Source of the DNA: an uncultured Bacteroidales bacterium
Lineage (GTDB): Bacteria; Bacteroidota; Bacteroidia; Bacteroidales; UBA932
Reading direction: 5' to 3'
Assembly: GCA_905234285.1 (NCBI GenBank)
Contig: CAJOHK010000002.1
Coordinates: 1-64,000, forward strand
Length of the DNA: 64,000 nucleotides
Position 1 is the first letter of the stretch. Each line of letters begins with the position of its first letter. Positions 25,800 to 33,624 of the stretch are shown here, in pieces. Position numbers and translations under genes: made by a program. The notes beneath the pieces are model-generated. The model was not told the origin of the DNA. It saw nothing but the letters and a program-made list of their open reading frames with translations, and searched no databases.

Positions 25800-26711
25800 C
25801 TATCTTAGCATGCATTCGGCGCGGCCCAGGAGACTTTGGGTGGTATAAACTTCCAGGGTATAAACGCCCTTGACGAATTCTCCGGTGTCGTTGATGTAGA
25901 CCGACAGGTCCATTTCCATTCCGGCGTAGTCTACCTCGCGGGAGGCGGTGGCCTGGAGGGTTTCTCCGTTAACGGTGAACTCTACCGACTGGTTGTTCAT
26001 GAGCAGCACGCCCTCGGGGTCTTTAACCCTCACATATACCACTACGGGGCCTTGGTCGGCCAGGGAGTTCTCTACCAGGGACAGGTTGGCTACCATATAG
26101 CGTACACGGCTGTGACGGTCTCCTGCTTTGTCGTTGCTGTAGTGGGCCGTGAGGCTGATGGCGCGGGCCTTAAGCACCTTTCCGGCGCTCACCTGGGAAG
26201 ACAGGCTCTCTACCTGCTGGGTGAGTTCCTCGTTCACGCGGCGGCTCTCGGCGGCCTCCCGGCGGGCGGCTGCGGCATCGGCCGTGAGCTTCTTGTTAAG
26301 GGTGTTGAGGGAGTCGATTTGGACGATATAGCCCTTCATGATGGTGCGCAGGGTACCCAGCTCTTTCTCGTACTGGCGGATTTTGGCGCGGTTGGTAGCT
26401 TCTGTCTTGGAGAGTTTCTCGATGAGCATGGCCACCTGCTCGCGGGAGGTGTCCAGCTGGTGGTTGATGCTCTCGTAATCTGAGTTGAGGGTGTTGAAAT
26501 CGTTCTGGAGGTCCATCATCTGCTGGGCCAGCTCGGCTTTCTCGCCTTCCAGCTGGTTTACCAGGCTGCTGCGTTGATACAGCATGTAACCCAGCACGAG
26601 GGCCAGGACAGCGGCTACGCATGCCAGAACGGTCATGACAATGCGGGGACCTTTGTTTTCTTTGCGTTCGCGCTCTTCGCGCTCGATTCTCTGGAGGGGA
26701 TCTTCGGTCAT
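25800..26711 (-). CDS. Membrane-anchored coiled-coil protein
   Basis: The 303-residue protein has a charged cytoplasmic N terminus (about 25 residues), one membrane helix (about 26-47), a long coiled coil (about 50-180, heptads of Leu with Asp/Glu/Lys/Gln) and a C-terminal beta domain (about 185-303). The beta domain ends in GVYTLEVYTTQSLLGRAECML. No domain is recognised beyond that. It heads the hemW operon, with TATATTTG 24 bases upstream of its start. Confidence 0.8.
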   Translation of the reverse strand: MTEDPLQRIEREERERKENKGPRIVMTVLACVAAVLALVLGYMLYQRSSLVNQLEGEKAELAQQMMDLQNDFNTLNSDYESINHQLDTSREQVAMLIEKLSKTEATNRAKIRQYEKELGTLRTIMKGYIVQIDSLNTLNKKLTADAAAARREAAESRRVNEELTQQVESLSSQVSAGKVLKARAISLTAHYSNDKAGDRHSRVRYMVANLSLVENSLADQGPVVVYVRVKDPEGVLLMNNQSVEFTVNGETLQATASREVDYAGMEMDLSVYINDTGEFVKGVYTLEVYTTQSLLGRAECMLR

Positions 26712-26735
26712 GGTGTAAGTCCTTTATAATTCATA

Positions 26736-26753
26736 CAAATATAGTTATATTTG
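26736..26753. promoter_or_regulatory. Back-to-back promoters (coiled-coil operon and aminopeptidase)
   Basis: TATATTTG occurs on the minus strand (26743-26736) and on the plus strand (26746-26753), two bases apart. They serve the divergent genes at 26711 and 26771. Simultaneous use would be hard, so the two directions may compete. Confidence 0.6.
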
Positions 26754-26770
26754 TGCAAATATCGTACTAG

Positions 26771-28576
26771 ATGGCAAGTATCTTTTATTCCAGAGTGGAG
26801 GCCCTGCGCGGGCTCATGCGGGAAAACGGTTGGGATATAGTGGTGCTGACGGGCAGCGACCCGCACATGAGTGAGTATCCGGCCCCGCGCTGGCAGCAGG
26901 TGGCCTGGCTCTCCGGTTTTACCGGTGAGGCCGGGGACTTGGTGATTACCTTGGACCATGCCGGCCTGTGGACCGACACCCGCTATTTTATCCAGGCCGT
27001 ACAGCAGCTGGAGGGCAGTGGCATCAGTTTGCACAAGATGCGCGTCCCCGGTGAGGTGCCCATTCCCCAGTGGATTGCTTCGCTGGGCATGGACGAACCC
27101 ATCATTGCGGTAGATGCCCTGTGCCAGAGCGTGGAGGCGGTGGATACCTTGCAGGACGCTGTGTCATCGGCCCAGATTATTCCCATCCCCGATTTGCTGG
27201 GGCCGCTGTGGACCGAGCGCCCCGCCGTGCCGTCGTCGCCCATCATCACGCTGGGAGAGGACCTTTGCGGCGAAAGCCGGGAGGCCAAGCTCAACTGGCT
27301 TCGCAAGTGGCTCATCCGGCAGGGCGCCGATGCCATCTTCCTAAGTGCGCTGGATCAGATTGCCTGGCTCCTGAACGTGCGTGGCAGCGATGTGGCCTAC
27401 AACCCGGTGGTCATTTCCTACCTGCTGGTTACCTTGGACGATGCCTTCTGGTTCGTGCAAAAGGACGCCTTCGCCGACCCCGATTCCGAAACCGCCGCCA
27501 GCTTTGACGAGCTTCGGGCCGATGGAATCACCATCCAGGGCTACGATGACGTAGCCTTTACCCTGGCCTCGCTGCGGCTGGACGGCATTGATACCATTTG
27601 CCTGGATCCGGCGACTATCAACTGGTCGCTCCGGGATGCCATCGAGGACGGGGATATGCTGCCCGAGGTTCTGGAGATGCCCTCGCCCATTGCGCTCAGG
27701 AAGGCCGTGAAAAATGCCGTAGAGGTAGAGGGTATGCGGGAAGCGCACCTGGAGGACGGCCTGGTGATGGAACAGTTCCTTTACTGGCTGTCCCGGCATG
27801 TGGGTCAGGTGAACGAGTGGGAGGCGGCTGCTTATCTGGGTTCCCTGCGTGCAGCCGTGTCCGGGTACCGCGGGGACAGTTTCCAGACCATATCGGCCTA
27901 TGGGCCTTCGGCGGCTCTGCCGCATTATGTAACGCCGGCTTCCGGCTCCTTGCTGTTGGAGCCCCACGGCCTGTATCTGGTCGATTCCGGCGGCCAGTAC
28001 CTATTTGGTACCACCGACATTACGCGCACCGTCCCGCTGGGCCCCTGCACAGCTTTGGAGCGGAAAGACTATACGCTGGTGCTACGCGGACACATTGACC
28101 TGGCCATGGCGGTGTTCCCGCGGGGAACGGCCGGCTGCCAGTTGGATGTCCTGGCCCGGGAGCCCCTGTGGCAGGCCCGCCGCAACTTCGGTCACGGTAC
28201 CGGCCACGGCGTGGGCTTTTTCCTGAATGTGCACGAGGGGCCGCAGGACATTCGCCAAAACTTCAACAACCAGCCGCTGGAGCCCGGCATGATCACTTCC
28301 GACGAGCCGGGCCTGTACCGGGAAGCGATGCATGGCATCCGCCACGAGAACCTGGTCCTGTGCCGTCCGGTGGGGGACAATGAGTTCGGCTCCTGGCTGG
28401 GCTTTGAGACCCTGACCCTGTGCCACTTCGATACGTCCTGCCTGGAGGTCTCGCTCTTGACGCAGGCCGAGCGGGACTGGCTCAATGCCTACAACCGGCG
28501 CGTCTACGAGCTTCTTTCGCCCCGTCTGGCCCCCGAAGTGGCCGCCTGGCTCCGCGACAAGACCATCCCGGTGTAG
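26771..28576 (+). CDS. Xaa-Pro aminopeptidase (M24B, aminopeptidase P)
   Basis: This 601-residue three-domain enzyme removes N-terminal residues before proline. Two creatinase-like domains (about 1-310) precede the pita-bread domain with all five metal ligands: Asp in YLVDSGGQY, Asp in GTTDITRT, His in GHGTGHGVGFFLNVHEGP, Glu in RHENLV and Glu in GFETLT. Length matches the eukaryote-like long form common in Bacteroidota. No signal peptide, so cytosolic. Confidence 0.93.
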   Translation: MASIFYSRVEALRGLMRENGWDIVVLTGSDPHMSEYPAPRWQQVAWLSGFTGEAGDLVITLDHAGLWTDTRYFIQAVQQLEGSGISLHKMRVPGEVPIPQWIASLGMDEPIIAVDALCQSVEAVDTLQDAVSSAQIIPIPDLLGPLWTERPAVPSSPIITLGEDLCGESREAKLNWLRKWLIRQGADAIFLSALDQIAWLLNVRGSDVAYNPVVISYLLVTLDDAFWFVQKDAFADPDSETAASFDELRADGITIQGYDDVAFTLASLRLDGIDTICLDPATINWSLRDAIEDGDMLPEVLEMPSPIALRKAVKNAVEVEGMREAHLEDGLVMEQFLYWLSRHVGQVNEWEAAAYLGSLRAAVSGYRGDSFQTISAYGPSAALPHYVTPASGSLLLEPHGLYLVDSGGQYLFGTTDITRTVPLGPCTALERKDYTLVLRGHIDLAMAVFPRGTAGCQLDVLAREPLWQARRNFGHGTGHGVGFFLNVHEGPQDIRQNFNNQPLEPGMITSDEPGLYREAMHGIRHENLVLCRPVGDNEFGSWLGFETLTLCHFDTSCLEVSLLTQAERDWLNAYNRRVYELLSPRLAPEVAAWLRDKTIPV

Positions 28577-28631
28577 CTGCCGCTACTCTTCCTGAAAAGC
28601 CTGAACAGGCCGCTATACCGGGCAGCGGCCC

Positions 28632-29336
28632 TTACGGGTGCACCAGGGTGCCGACCTTTTCTCCGGCGAGGAGCTTGGTGAGGTTGCCGGTGGCGTTCAT
28701 GTCAAAGACGATGATGGGCATTTTGCCGTCGCTGCACAGGGCGTAGGCGGTCTGGTCCATCACTTTGAGGTGTTTGGCGATGGCTTCGTCAAAGGAGAGT
28801 TCGTCGTACTTGGTGGCCGAGGGGTCCTTTTCCGGATCGGCGGTGTACACGCCGTCTACGCGGGTGCCTTTGAGGAGGGCATCGGCGCCGATTTCAAGGG
28901 CACGGAGGGCAGCGCCGCTGTCGGTGGTGAAGAAGGGGTTGCCGGTGCCGCCGGCGATGAGGGCTACGCCGCCGCGCTCCATCACGGCCACGGCATCGTC
29001 CCGCATATAATATTTGGCGTGCGGCTCCATGGGGGTGGAGGTGAAAACTACCGCTTCTACGCCTTCGGCCTTGATGAACATGCTAAGCGCCAGGGAGTTG
29101 ATGACGGTGGCCAGCATGCCCATTTTGTCGCCGTCCACGCGGTCGAAGCCTTTGCCCACACCCTGTAGCCCGCGGAAGATGTTGCCGCCGCCGTTCACAA
29201 TGGCAATCTGCAGGCCAGCTTTGGCCGCCGCGGCAATTTCTTTGGCATAGCGTTCCAGCCAGGCCGTATTCAGGCCTTTTCCGGCGGGGCCGCCCAGGCT
29301 CTCGCCGCTTAATTTCAAAAGTACACGTTTATACAT
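28632..29336 (-). CDS. pyrH: UMP kinase
   Basis: PyrH phosphorylates UMP to UDP with ATP in pyrimidine synthesis. The 234-residue amino-acid-kinase protein shows VLLKLSGESLGG, the phosphate loop IVNGGGNIFRG, DKMGMLATVIN and GADALLKGTRVDGVY. The frame extends 25 codons upstream, but MYKRVLLKLSG at 29336 is the family start and follows a TACTTTTG box (29365-29358, minus). It is a single-gene unit. Confidence 0.95.
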   Translation of the reverse strand: MYKRVLLKLSGESLGGPAGKGLNTAWLERYAKEIAAAAKAGLQIAIVNGGGNIFRGLQGVGKGFDRVDGDKMGMLATVINSLALSMFIKAEGVEAVVFTSTPMEPHAKYYMRDDAVAVMERGGVALIAGGTGNPFFTTDSGAALRALEIGADALLKGTRVDGVYTADPEKDPSATKYDELSFDEAIAKHLKVMDQTAYALCSDGKMPIIVFDMNATGNLTKLLAGEKVGTLVHP

Positions 29337-29357
29337 GGCGGAAGTTTTATTCTGTAA

Positions 29358-29406
29358 CAAAAGTATCGAAATATTGGGAAACCTCCAAGAAAAATTCCTA
29401 TATTTG
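29358..29406. promoter_or_regulatory. Divergent promoters of pyrH and the cytochrome b gene
   Basis: Minus strand TACTTTTG (29365-29358) serves pyrH. Plus strand TATATTTG (29399-29406) lies 31 bases before the SdhC-type ATG at 29438. Both match TAnnTTTG. Confidence 0.6.
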
Positions 29407-29437
29407 CACACTTGAACATTAACAATACCAACTAATA

Positions 29438-30199
29438 ATGGCTAATTTCCTAACCTCCTCTATCGGCAAGAAGTTTATCCAGAGCATCACCGGTGCATTC
29501 CTCATTGTCTTCCTGCTGCTTCACGGTACCATTAATTTCTTCTCGGTCCTGGATTCCATGGCCGGTCGTTTCGGCAAAGTGGCGGCAGACAATATGCCTT
29601 ATACCCACGGGGACGGCTGGTTCCAGCTGGGCTGCGACTTTATGTCCTCCCCGGTGATCAAGCTCATGGTTCCTATTCTGGCCCTGGGCTTCGTGCTTCA
29701 CATTGTATACGGCATCTGGCTCAGCTATGAGAACGTGAAAAAGCGCGGCGGTTTCAAGCGCTATGAGGTAGCCTCCAAGGCCAAGAACGACAGCTGGAGC
29801 GCCAAGAACATGGCCGTCCTGGGCATCCTGATCCTGGGTCTGCTGGCCTTCCACCTCACCCACTTCTGGGCCAAGATGCAGCTGCAGGAGTTCATGGGCG
29901 CAGAGGCCGAGAATCCCTATTATCTGCTCATCGCCACCTTCCGCAATCCTGTGGTGCTGGTTTGCTACATCATCTGGTTCATCGCCCTCTTCCTGCACCT
30001 GGAGCACGGCTTCTGGAGCATGTTCCAAACCATTGGCTGGAACAACAAGAAGTGGCTGGGACGCCTCAAGGTGATTGGTATCATCGTGGCTGCCCTCATC
30101 GTGCTGCTGTTCGTTGCCACGGCCTGCAACGCTTATATGGAAAGCCTCGGCGGCACCGCTTCGGCTCAGTACACCCAGGCCCTGCTGGCAAGTTTTTAA
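29438..30199 (+). CDS. Succinate dehydrogenase/fumarate reductase cytochrome b subunit
   Basis: The 253-residue protein has five membrane helices and several helix histidines (LLLHGTINF, LGFVLHIVYGIW, LLAFHLTHFW, LFLHLEHGFWSMFQ) that fit the di-heme subunit of Bacteroidota quinol:fumarate reductase. It would anchor the complex and pass electrons between menaquinone and the flavoprotein. Normally the flavoprotein and Fe-S genes follow at once. Here the next gene is the trp leader and trpB, so the subunit is isolated from its partners. Confidence 0.9.
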   Translation: MANFLTSSIGKKFIQSITGAFLIVFLLLHGTINFFSVLDSMAGRFGKVAADNMPYTHGDGWFQLGCDFMSSPVIKLMVPILALGFVLHIVYGIWLSYENVKKRGGFKRYEVASKAKNDSWSAKNMAVLGILILGLLAFHLTHFWAKMQLQEFMGAEAENPYYLLIATFRNPVVLVCYIIWFIALFLHLEHGFWSMFQTIGWNNKKWLGRLKVIGIIVAALIVLLFVATACNAYMESLGGTASAQYTQALLASF

Positions 30200-30206
30200 A
30201 ATTTTT

Positions 30207-30238
30207 CTTGCATTTGTTATTTCTATTGCTCATCTTTG
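30207..30238 (+). promoter_or_regulatory. Probable promoter of the trp leader
   Basis: CTTG (30207-30210), a 20-base gap, then CATCTTTG (30231-30238), a one-base variant of TAnnTTTG. Transcription would then begin almost at the leader-peptide ATG (30246). An upstream alternative is TGCATTTG (30209-30216). Confidence 0.4.
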
Positions 30239-30245
30239 CAACAGA

Positions 30246-30299
30246 ATGAGAAAGCAAAACAATATGTTCTGGTGGCGCACTTACAGCTCAATCCTGTAA
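30246..30299 (+). CDS. trpL: trp operon leader peptide
   Basis: The 17-codon frame encodes MRKQNNMFWWRTYSSIL, with tandem Trp codons at 30270-30275. It overlaps the first stem of an attenuator and ends just before trpB's terminator hairpin. Such peptides sense charged tRNA-Trp: a ribosome stalled at the Trp pair blocks the first RNA segment. The pairing scheme is given under the attenuator. Confidence 0.85.
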   Translation: MRKQNNMFWWRTYSSIL

Positions 30300-30362
30300 G
30301 TCGCTTCGCCGTATCATAATGTATATAAGGTGGCCTGCTGACTTACAGCAGGCCATTTTTTT
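30279..30362 (+). promoter_or_regulatory. Transcription attenuator controlling trpB
   Basis: Four segments can be drawn. Segments 1:2 ACTTACAG (30279-30286) with CTGTAAGT (30294-30301). Segments 2:3 CTGTAAGTC (30294-30302) with GACTTACAG (30340-30348), the antiterminator. Segments 3:4 GGCCTGCTG (30332-30340) with CAGCAGGCC (30346-30354) followed by ATTTTTTT, the terminator. Stalling at the two Trp codons would free segment 2 for pairing with 3 and allow read-through; with enough Trp the terminator forms. All three pairings are perfect. Confidence 0.85.
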
Positions 30363-30391
30363 GTGAAATAACAATATTAACACATAACACC

Positions 30392-31756
30392 ATGAAACAA
30401 AAAAAGTACATGCTCCCGGAGAGCGAGATCCCTACCCATTACTTTAACATTCAGGCCATCATGCCCAACAAGCCGCTGCCTTTCCTGCACCCGGCTACCA
30501 AGCAGCCCCTCAAGCCTGAGGATCTGTATCCCATTTTCTGCAAGGCCTGCGCCGACCAGGAACTGAACCAGACTGACGAGTGGATCCCCATCCCGGAAGA
30601 AGTACGCCAGCAGTACGCGGCTTACCGTTGTACTCCACTGGTGAGAGCCTATGAACTGGAGGCCGCCCTGGGCACCCCCGCTCACATTTACTTTAAGAAT
30701 GAATCCGTGAGCCCGGCCGGTTCGCACAAGCTCAATTCGGCCATCGCCCAGGCCTATTACGCCAAAGAGCAAGGCATCACCAACCTTACCACCGAGACTG
30801 GCGCCGGCCAGTGGGGCGGTGCGCTGAGCTATGCCACCAAGAAGTTCGGCATTGACTGCGCTGTGTATATGGTAAAAGTGAGCTATGAACAGAAGCCTTT
30901 CCGCCGCTCCATCATGCAGGCGTTCGGTGCTGCTGTTACGCCTTCCCCGTCCATGAGTACCCGTGCCGGTAAAGACATTATTACCCGCAACCCCAACGAC
31001 CAGGGTTCCCTGGGTTGCGCCATCTCCGAGGCCATTGAACTGGCCGTGAGCACCCCCAACTGCAAATATGCCCTGGGTTCCGTGCTTAATCACGTGTGCC
31101 TGCACCAGACCGTTATCGGCCTGGAGGCCGAAAAGCAGATGGCCCTCACCGGCGAGTATCCCGACATTGTGATCGCCTGCTTCGGCGGCGGCTCCAACTT
31201 CTGCGGCCTGGCCCTTCCGTTCATGCGCCACAACATCCAGGACGGCAAAAAGACCCGCTTCATTGCGGCCGAGCCCTACTCCTGCCCCAAGCTCACCCGC
31301 GGCAAGTTCGAATATGACTTTGGCGATGAATCCGGCATGACCCCGCTCCTGCCCATGTTCACCCTCGGCCACAGCTTCAAACCCGCCGCCATCCACGCCG
31401 GTGGTCTGCGTTACCATGGTGCCGGTGTTATCCTGTCCCAGCTCATGAAGGACGGCTACATGGAGGCCGTGGACATTGAGCAGCTGGACTCCTTCAAGGC
31501 CGGTGTGCTGTTTGCCCGTACCGAAGGCATTATCCCCGCACCCGAAAGCTGCCATGCCATTGCCGCCACCATCACCGAGGCCCTCAAGTGCAAGGAAACC
31601 GGCGAGGCCAAGACCATCCTCTTCAACCTCTCCGGGCACGGCTTCGTGGACATGAGCGCCTACGACCAGTACTTCTCTGGCGAGATGCAGAACTACCACG
31701 TCTCAGAGGAAGACCTGGCCCGCTTCATCAAGAGCGCCGATGAACTGAATAAGTAA
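30392..31756 (+). CDS. trpB: Tryptophan synthase beta chain, TrpB2 type
   Basis: The 454-residue PLP enzyme makes tryptophan from indole and serine. The PLP lysine is in NESVSPAGSHKLNSA and the phosphate-binding loop in CFGGGSNFCG; GAGQWGGAL precedes the COMM-like region. The long N terminus and the region PSPSMSTRAGKDI mark the TrpB2 branch, which often works without TrpA. There is no trpA or other trp gene nearby, so it may use free or salvaged indole. It is controlled by its own Trp-sensing attenuator. Confidence 0.93.
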   Translation: MKQKKYMLPESEIPTHYFNIQAIMPNKPLPFLHPATKQPLKPEDLYPIFCKACADQELNQTDEWIPIPEEVRQQYAAYRCTPLVRAYELEAALGTPAHIYFKNESVSPAGSHKLNSAIAQAYYAKEQGITNLTTETGAGQWGGALSYATKKFGIDCAVYMVKVSYEQKPFRRSIMQAFGAAVTPSPSMSTRAGKDIITRNPNDQGSLGCAISEAIELAVSTPNCKYALGSVLNHVCLHQTVIGLEAEKQMALTGEYPDIVIACFGGGSNFCGLALPFMRHNIQDGKKTRFIAAEPYSCPKLTRGKFEYDFGDESGMTPLLPMFTLGHSFKPAAIHAGGLRYHGAGVILSQLMKDGYMEAVDIEQLDSFKAGVLFARTEGIIPAPESCHAIAATITEALKCKETGEAKTILFNLSGHGFVDMSAYDQYFSGEMQNYHVSEEDLARFIKSADELNK

Positions 31757-31761
31757 TTATC

Positions 31762-31868
31762 TGTGAAATGTAAATCGCTGGTTCTCAGCGAGTTGTAAAA
31801 ATTCAGTCCGGCTATTTGCCGGACTGAATTTTTATATAACGTTGATAGCGAATCAGTTACGTTTCACA
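31762..31868. repeat. Palindromic repeat family 1, copy B
   Basis: Core stem AAAAATTCAGTCCGGC (31797-31812) pairs with its complement (31818-31833) around TATTT. Outer arms TGTGAAATGTAA (31762) and TTACGTTTCACA (31857) pair over 12 bases with one wobble. It lies between the convergent trpB and esterase genes. Confidence 0.8.
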
Positions 31869-31882
31869 TAGTAGCGCGCACA

Positions 31883-32737
31883 TTAGCGCTGAAAGTTCCG
31901 GGAAGCGAAGGGGAGGGCGGTGTAAAGGGCGGTGTGCCAGTATTCCCAGGTGTGGCCGCCGTCACGGACGCGCAGTTCGCTCTTGAGACCTTTTTCCCGC
32001 ATCTTCTGATGGAACTGGACGTTGACATCAAAGAGGAAGTCATCGTCGCCGCAGTCGATGAACCATTTAACCGTGCGGAGGGCAGCCAGGGTAGTTTCAT
32101 CGGCCTTATCCAGGAAGGAGAGCGTTGAATGCTCGTTTACGGAACGGGCGGTGAGGGTCAGTTTGTCGGCTTCCTGGCCTTCGCTGCGGGTGTCTCCGCT
32201 GCGCTCATGCAGCCAGGCGCTCATGCCATAGGCGCTGGCAAACAGGTCGGGATGGCGCTGGGCGTAAGCGATGGTGCCGCCGCCGCCCATGGACAGGCCC
32301 ATGATGGCCCGCATGCCTTTGCTGCCGCCACAGTGATACTTGGCCTCAACGGTCGGCATGAATTCCTGGAAGAAAAAGTCTTCATAGGACCAGCCTTCCA
32401 CATTGAAATAGCCGTTCTGGTAGTGGTGCACATCCTTGTCTCCGGCGTTGGGCATGATAATCACGGCGGGAACGCATTCGCCGGAAGCCATCAGCAAATC
32501 GGCCACGTCTTTCATTCGGCCGGTCTGGTCCCAGTCGGCGTAGCAGCCATAGAGACCGTGCAGCAGATAAATCACCGGATACTGCGCAGCAGCATCGTAT
32601 CCGCTCGGAAGATACACATTGTACTTCTGTTCTACGCCCAGACAGTTGTCGGTGATGCTGTCGGTAACTATTTTGCCCTGGGCTGCGGCGATGAGTGCCA
32701 CCAAGGCGCCAAAGATGGTAAGGAAGAACTTTTTCAT
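31883..32737 (-). CDS. Secreted alpha/beta-hydrolase esterase (esterase D/feruloyl type)
   Basis: The 284-residue protein has a Sec signal (MKKFFLTIFGALVALIAAAQ) with start taken at 32737; an in-frame ATG six codons earlier gives a poor signal. The fold shows YPVIYLLHGLYG (oxyanion strand), the nucleophile elbow MGLSMGGGGT, a likely acid in WFIDCGDDDFL and His in GGHTWEYW. Relatives hydrolyse acetyl or feruloyl esters on plant polysaccharides or S-formylglutathione; the signal peptide favours a polysaccharide side-group esterase. Confidence 0.87.
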   Translation of the reverse strand: MKKFFLTIFGALVALIAAAQGKIVTDSITDNCLGVEQKYNVYLPSGYDAAAQYPVIYLLHGLYGCYADWDQTGRMKDVADLLMASGECVPAVIIMPNAGDKDVHHYQNGYFNVEGWSYEDFFFQEFMPTVEAKYHCGGSKGMRAIMGLSMGGGGTIAYAQRHPDLFASAYGMSAWLHERSGDTRSEGQEADKLTLTARSVNEHSTLSFLDKADETTLAALRTVKWFIDCGDDDFLFDVNVQFHQKMREKGLKSELRVRDGGHTWEYWHTALYTALPFASRNFQR

Positions 32738-32750
32738 GGTTATAACCTGT

Positions 32751-32850
32751 GTCATTTAACTTATTGTGTTTCAGCGTTTTGCTGATATTCAGTCCGGCTA
32801 ATAGCCGGACTGAATATCTATAATCAATTGATAATCAGTGACATAAGTGA
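32751..32850. repeat. Palindromic repeat family 1, copy C
   Basis: Core GATATTCAGTCCGGC (32784-32798) pairs with its complement (32804-32818) around TAATA. Arms GTCATTTAA and CATAAGTGA are partly complementary. It separates thiN from the downstream esterase gene, both on the minus strand, so the esterase promoter must lie in or beside the element. Confidence 0.78.
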
Positions 32851-32853
32851 TTC

Positions 32854-33495
32854 TCAATCAACGATGATCAGGGCCGAGGAGGGATGGTTGAAGTGCAGGG
32901 AGACCACCGGGGCCGAGGTGCGGTTGAGGGTGGCTTTCCACCAGGCGTCAAAAACTACGTCGTCCAGGGGCCATTCCAGGCCGGTGGAGCCGATGCGAAG
33001 GGAATTATCGGCCGAGAAGATGGAGATGCGCCGACCCTCGCCCAGATGCAGGTCGCAGCTGCCCGTGATGGCGAAGGCCGTGCCATAGTCCGATACCATG
33101 GAAACCTTCCGCTCTCCCAGATCCAGCAGCCGGGGGAATTCCATCAGCAGCCCCAGGTTGCCCACGGTGTGGTCTTCCCGAAGCCCCGTGGCGCCCAGAA
33201 TCACAATCTCCGTGACCTCGGGATGCTCCCGGAGCACCCACCGCATGGCCTTGGTGAGGTCATTGTAGTCCTGCTCGGTCTCATGAACCACCAGGGCCGA
33301 AAACCGCTCCTGCAGCTCCTGCGGCAGGGAATCCATATCGCCCACCACCGCCAGCGGCCGGGCCCATGCATCCTGCGACAGCCATTTCTCCAGAGCGCCG
33401 TCGCAGCACACTACACCCTCGGCGCTATCCAGCAAATACAACGGATACGGCTCTGTGGGGAATGCCCCGTTACCTAATATGACTATGCTATTCAT
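32854..33495 (-). CDS. thiN: Thiamine pyrophosphokinase
   Basis: This 213-residue enzyme transfers pyrophosphate from ATP to thiamine. Motifs VVCCDGALEKW, AVVGDMDSLPQE (metal Asp pair) and ETEQDYNDLTKAM are those of the TPK catalytic domain; the C-terminal thiamine-binding domain ends GLEWPLDDVVF and SAPVVSLHF. The ATG at 33495 is used (MNSIVILGNG); the open frame upstream runs through a repeat element. It suggests salvage of thiamine. Confidence 0.9.
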   Translation of the reverse strand: MNSIVILGNGAFPTEPYPLYLLDSAEGVVCCDGALEKWLSQDAWARPLAVVGDMDSLPQELQERFSALVVHETEQDYNDLTKAMRWVLREHPEVTEIVILGATGLREDHTVGNLGLLMEFPRLLDLGERKVSMVSDYGTAFAITGSCDLHLGEGRRISIFSADNSLRIGSTGLEWPLDDVVFDAWWKATLNRTSAPVVSLHFNHPSSALIIVD

Positions 33496-33510
33496 ATAGT
33501 ATAAAACGGA

Positions 33511-33617
33511 AGAGGGTGTAGTTTGGCGAACCTGTGGCCACCCTCGGCCGCATAAGAGTGAGGGGCCCACGAAGTGGGAGGGGTCGCAAAGCGACGGTTC
33601 GCAAAACTATACCCTCT
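33511..33617. repeat. Palindromic repeat family 2, copy 1
   Basis: Outer arms 33511-33532 (AGAGGGTGTAGTTTGGCGAA then CC) pair with 33596-33617. Inside are ACCCTCGGCCGCATAAGAG, CCCAC-GAA-GTGGG and GTCGC-AAA-GCGAC hairpins. The inner sequence recurs in reverse orientation at 63474-63597, with different outer arms. It lies between the end of the lptG-fmt gene and the start of thiN. Confidence 0.75.
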
Positions 33618-33624
33618 GCAGTGA

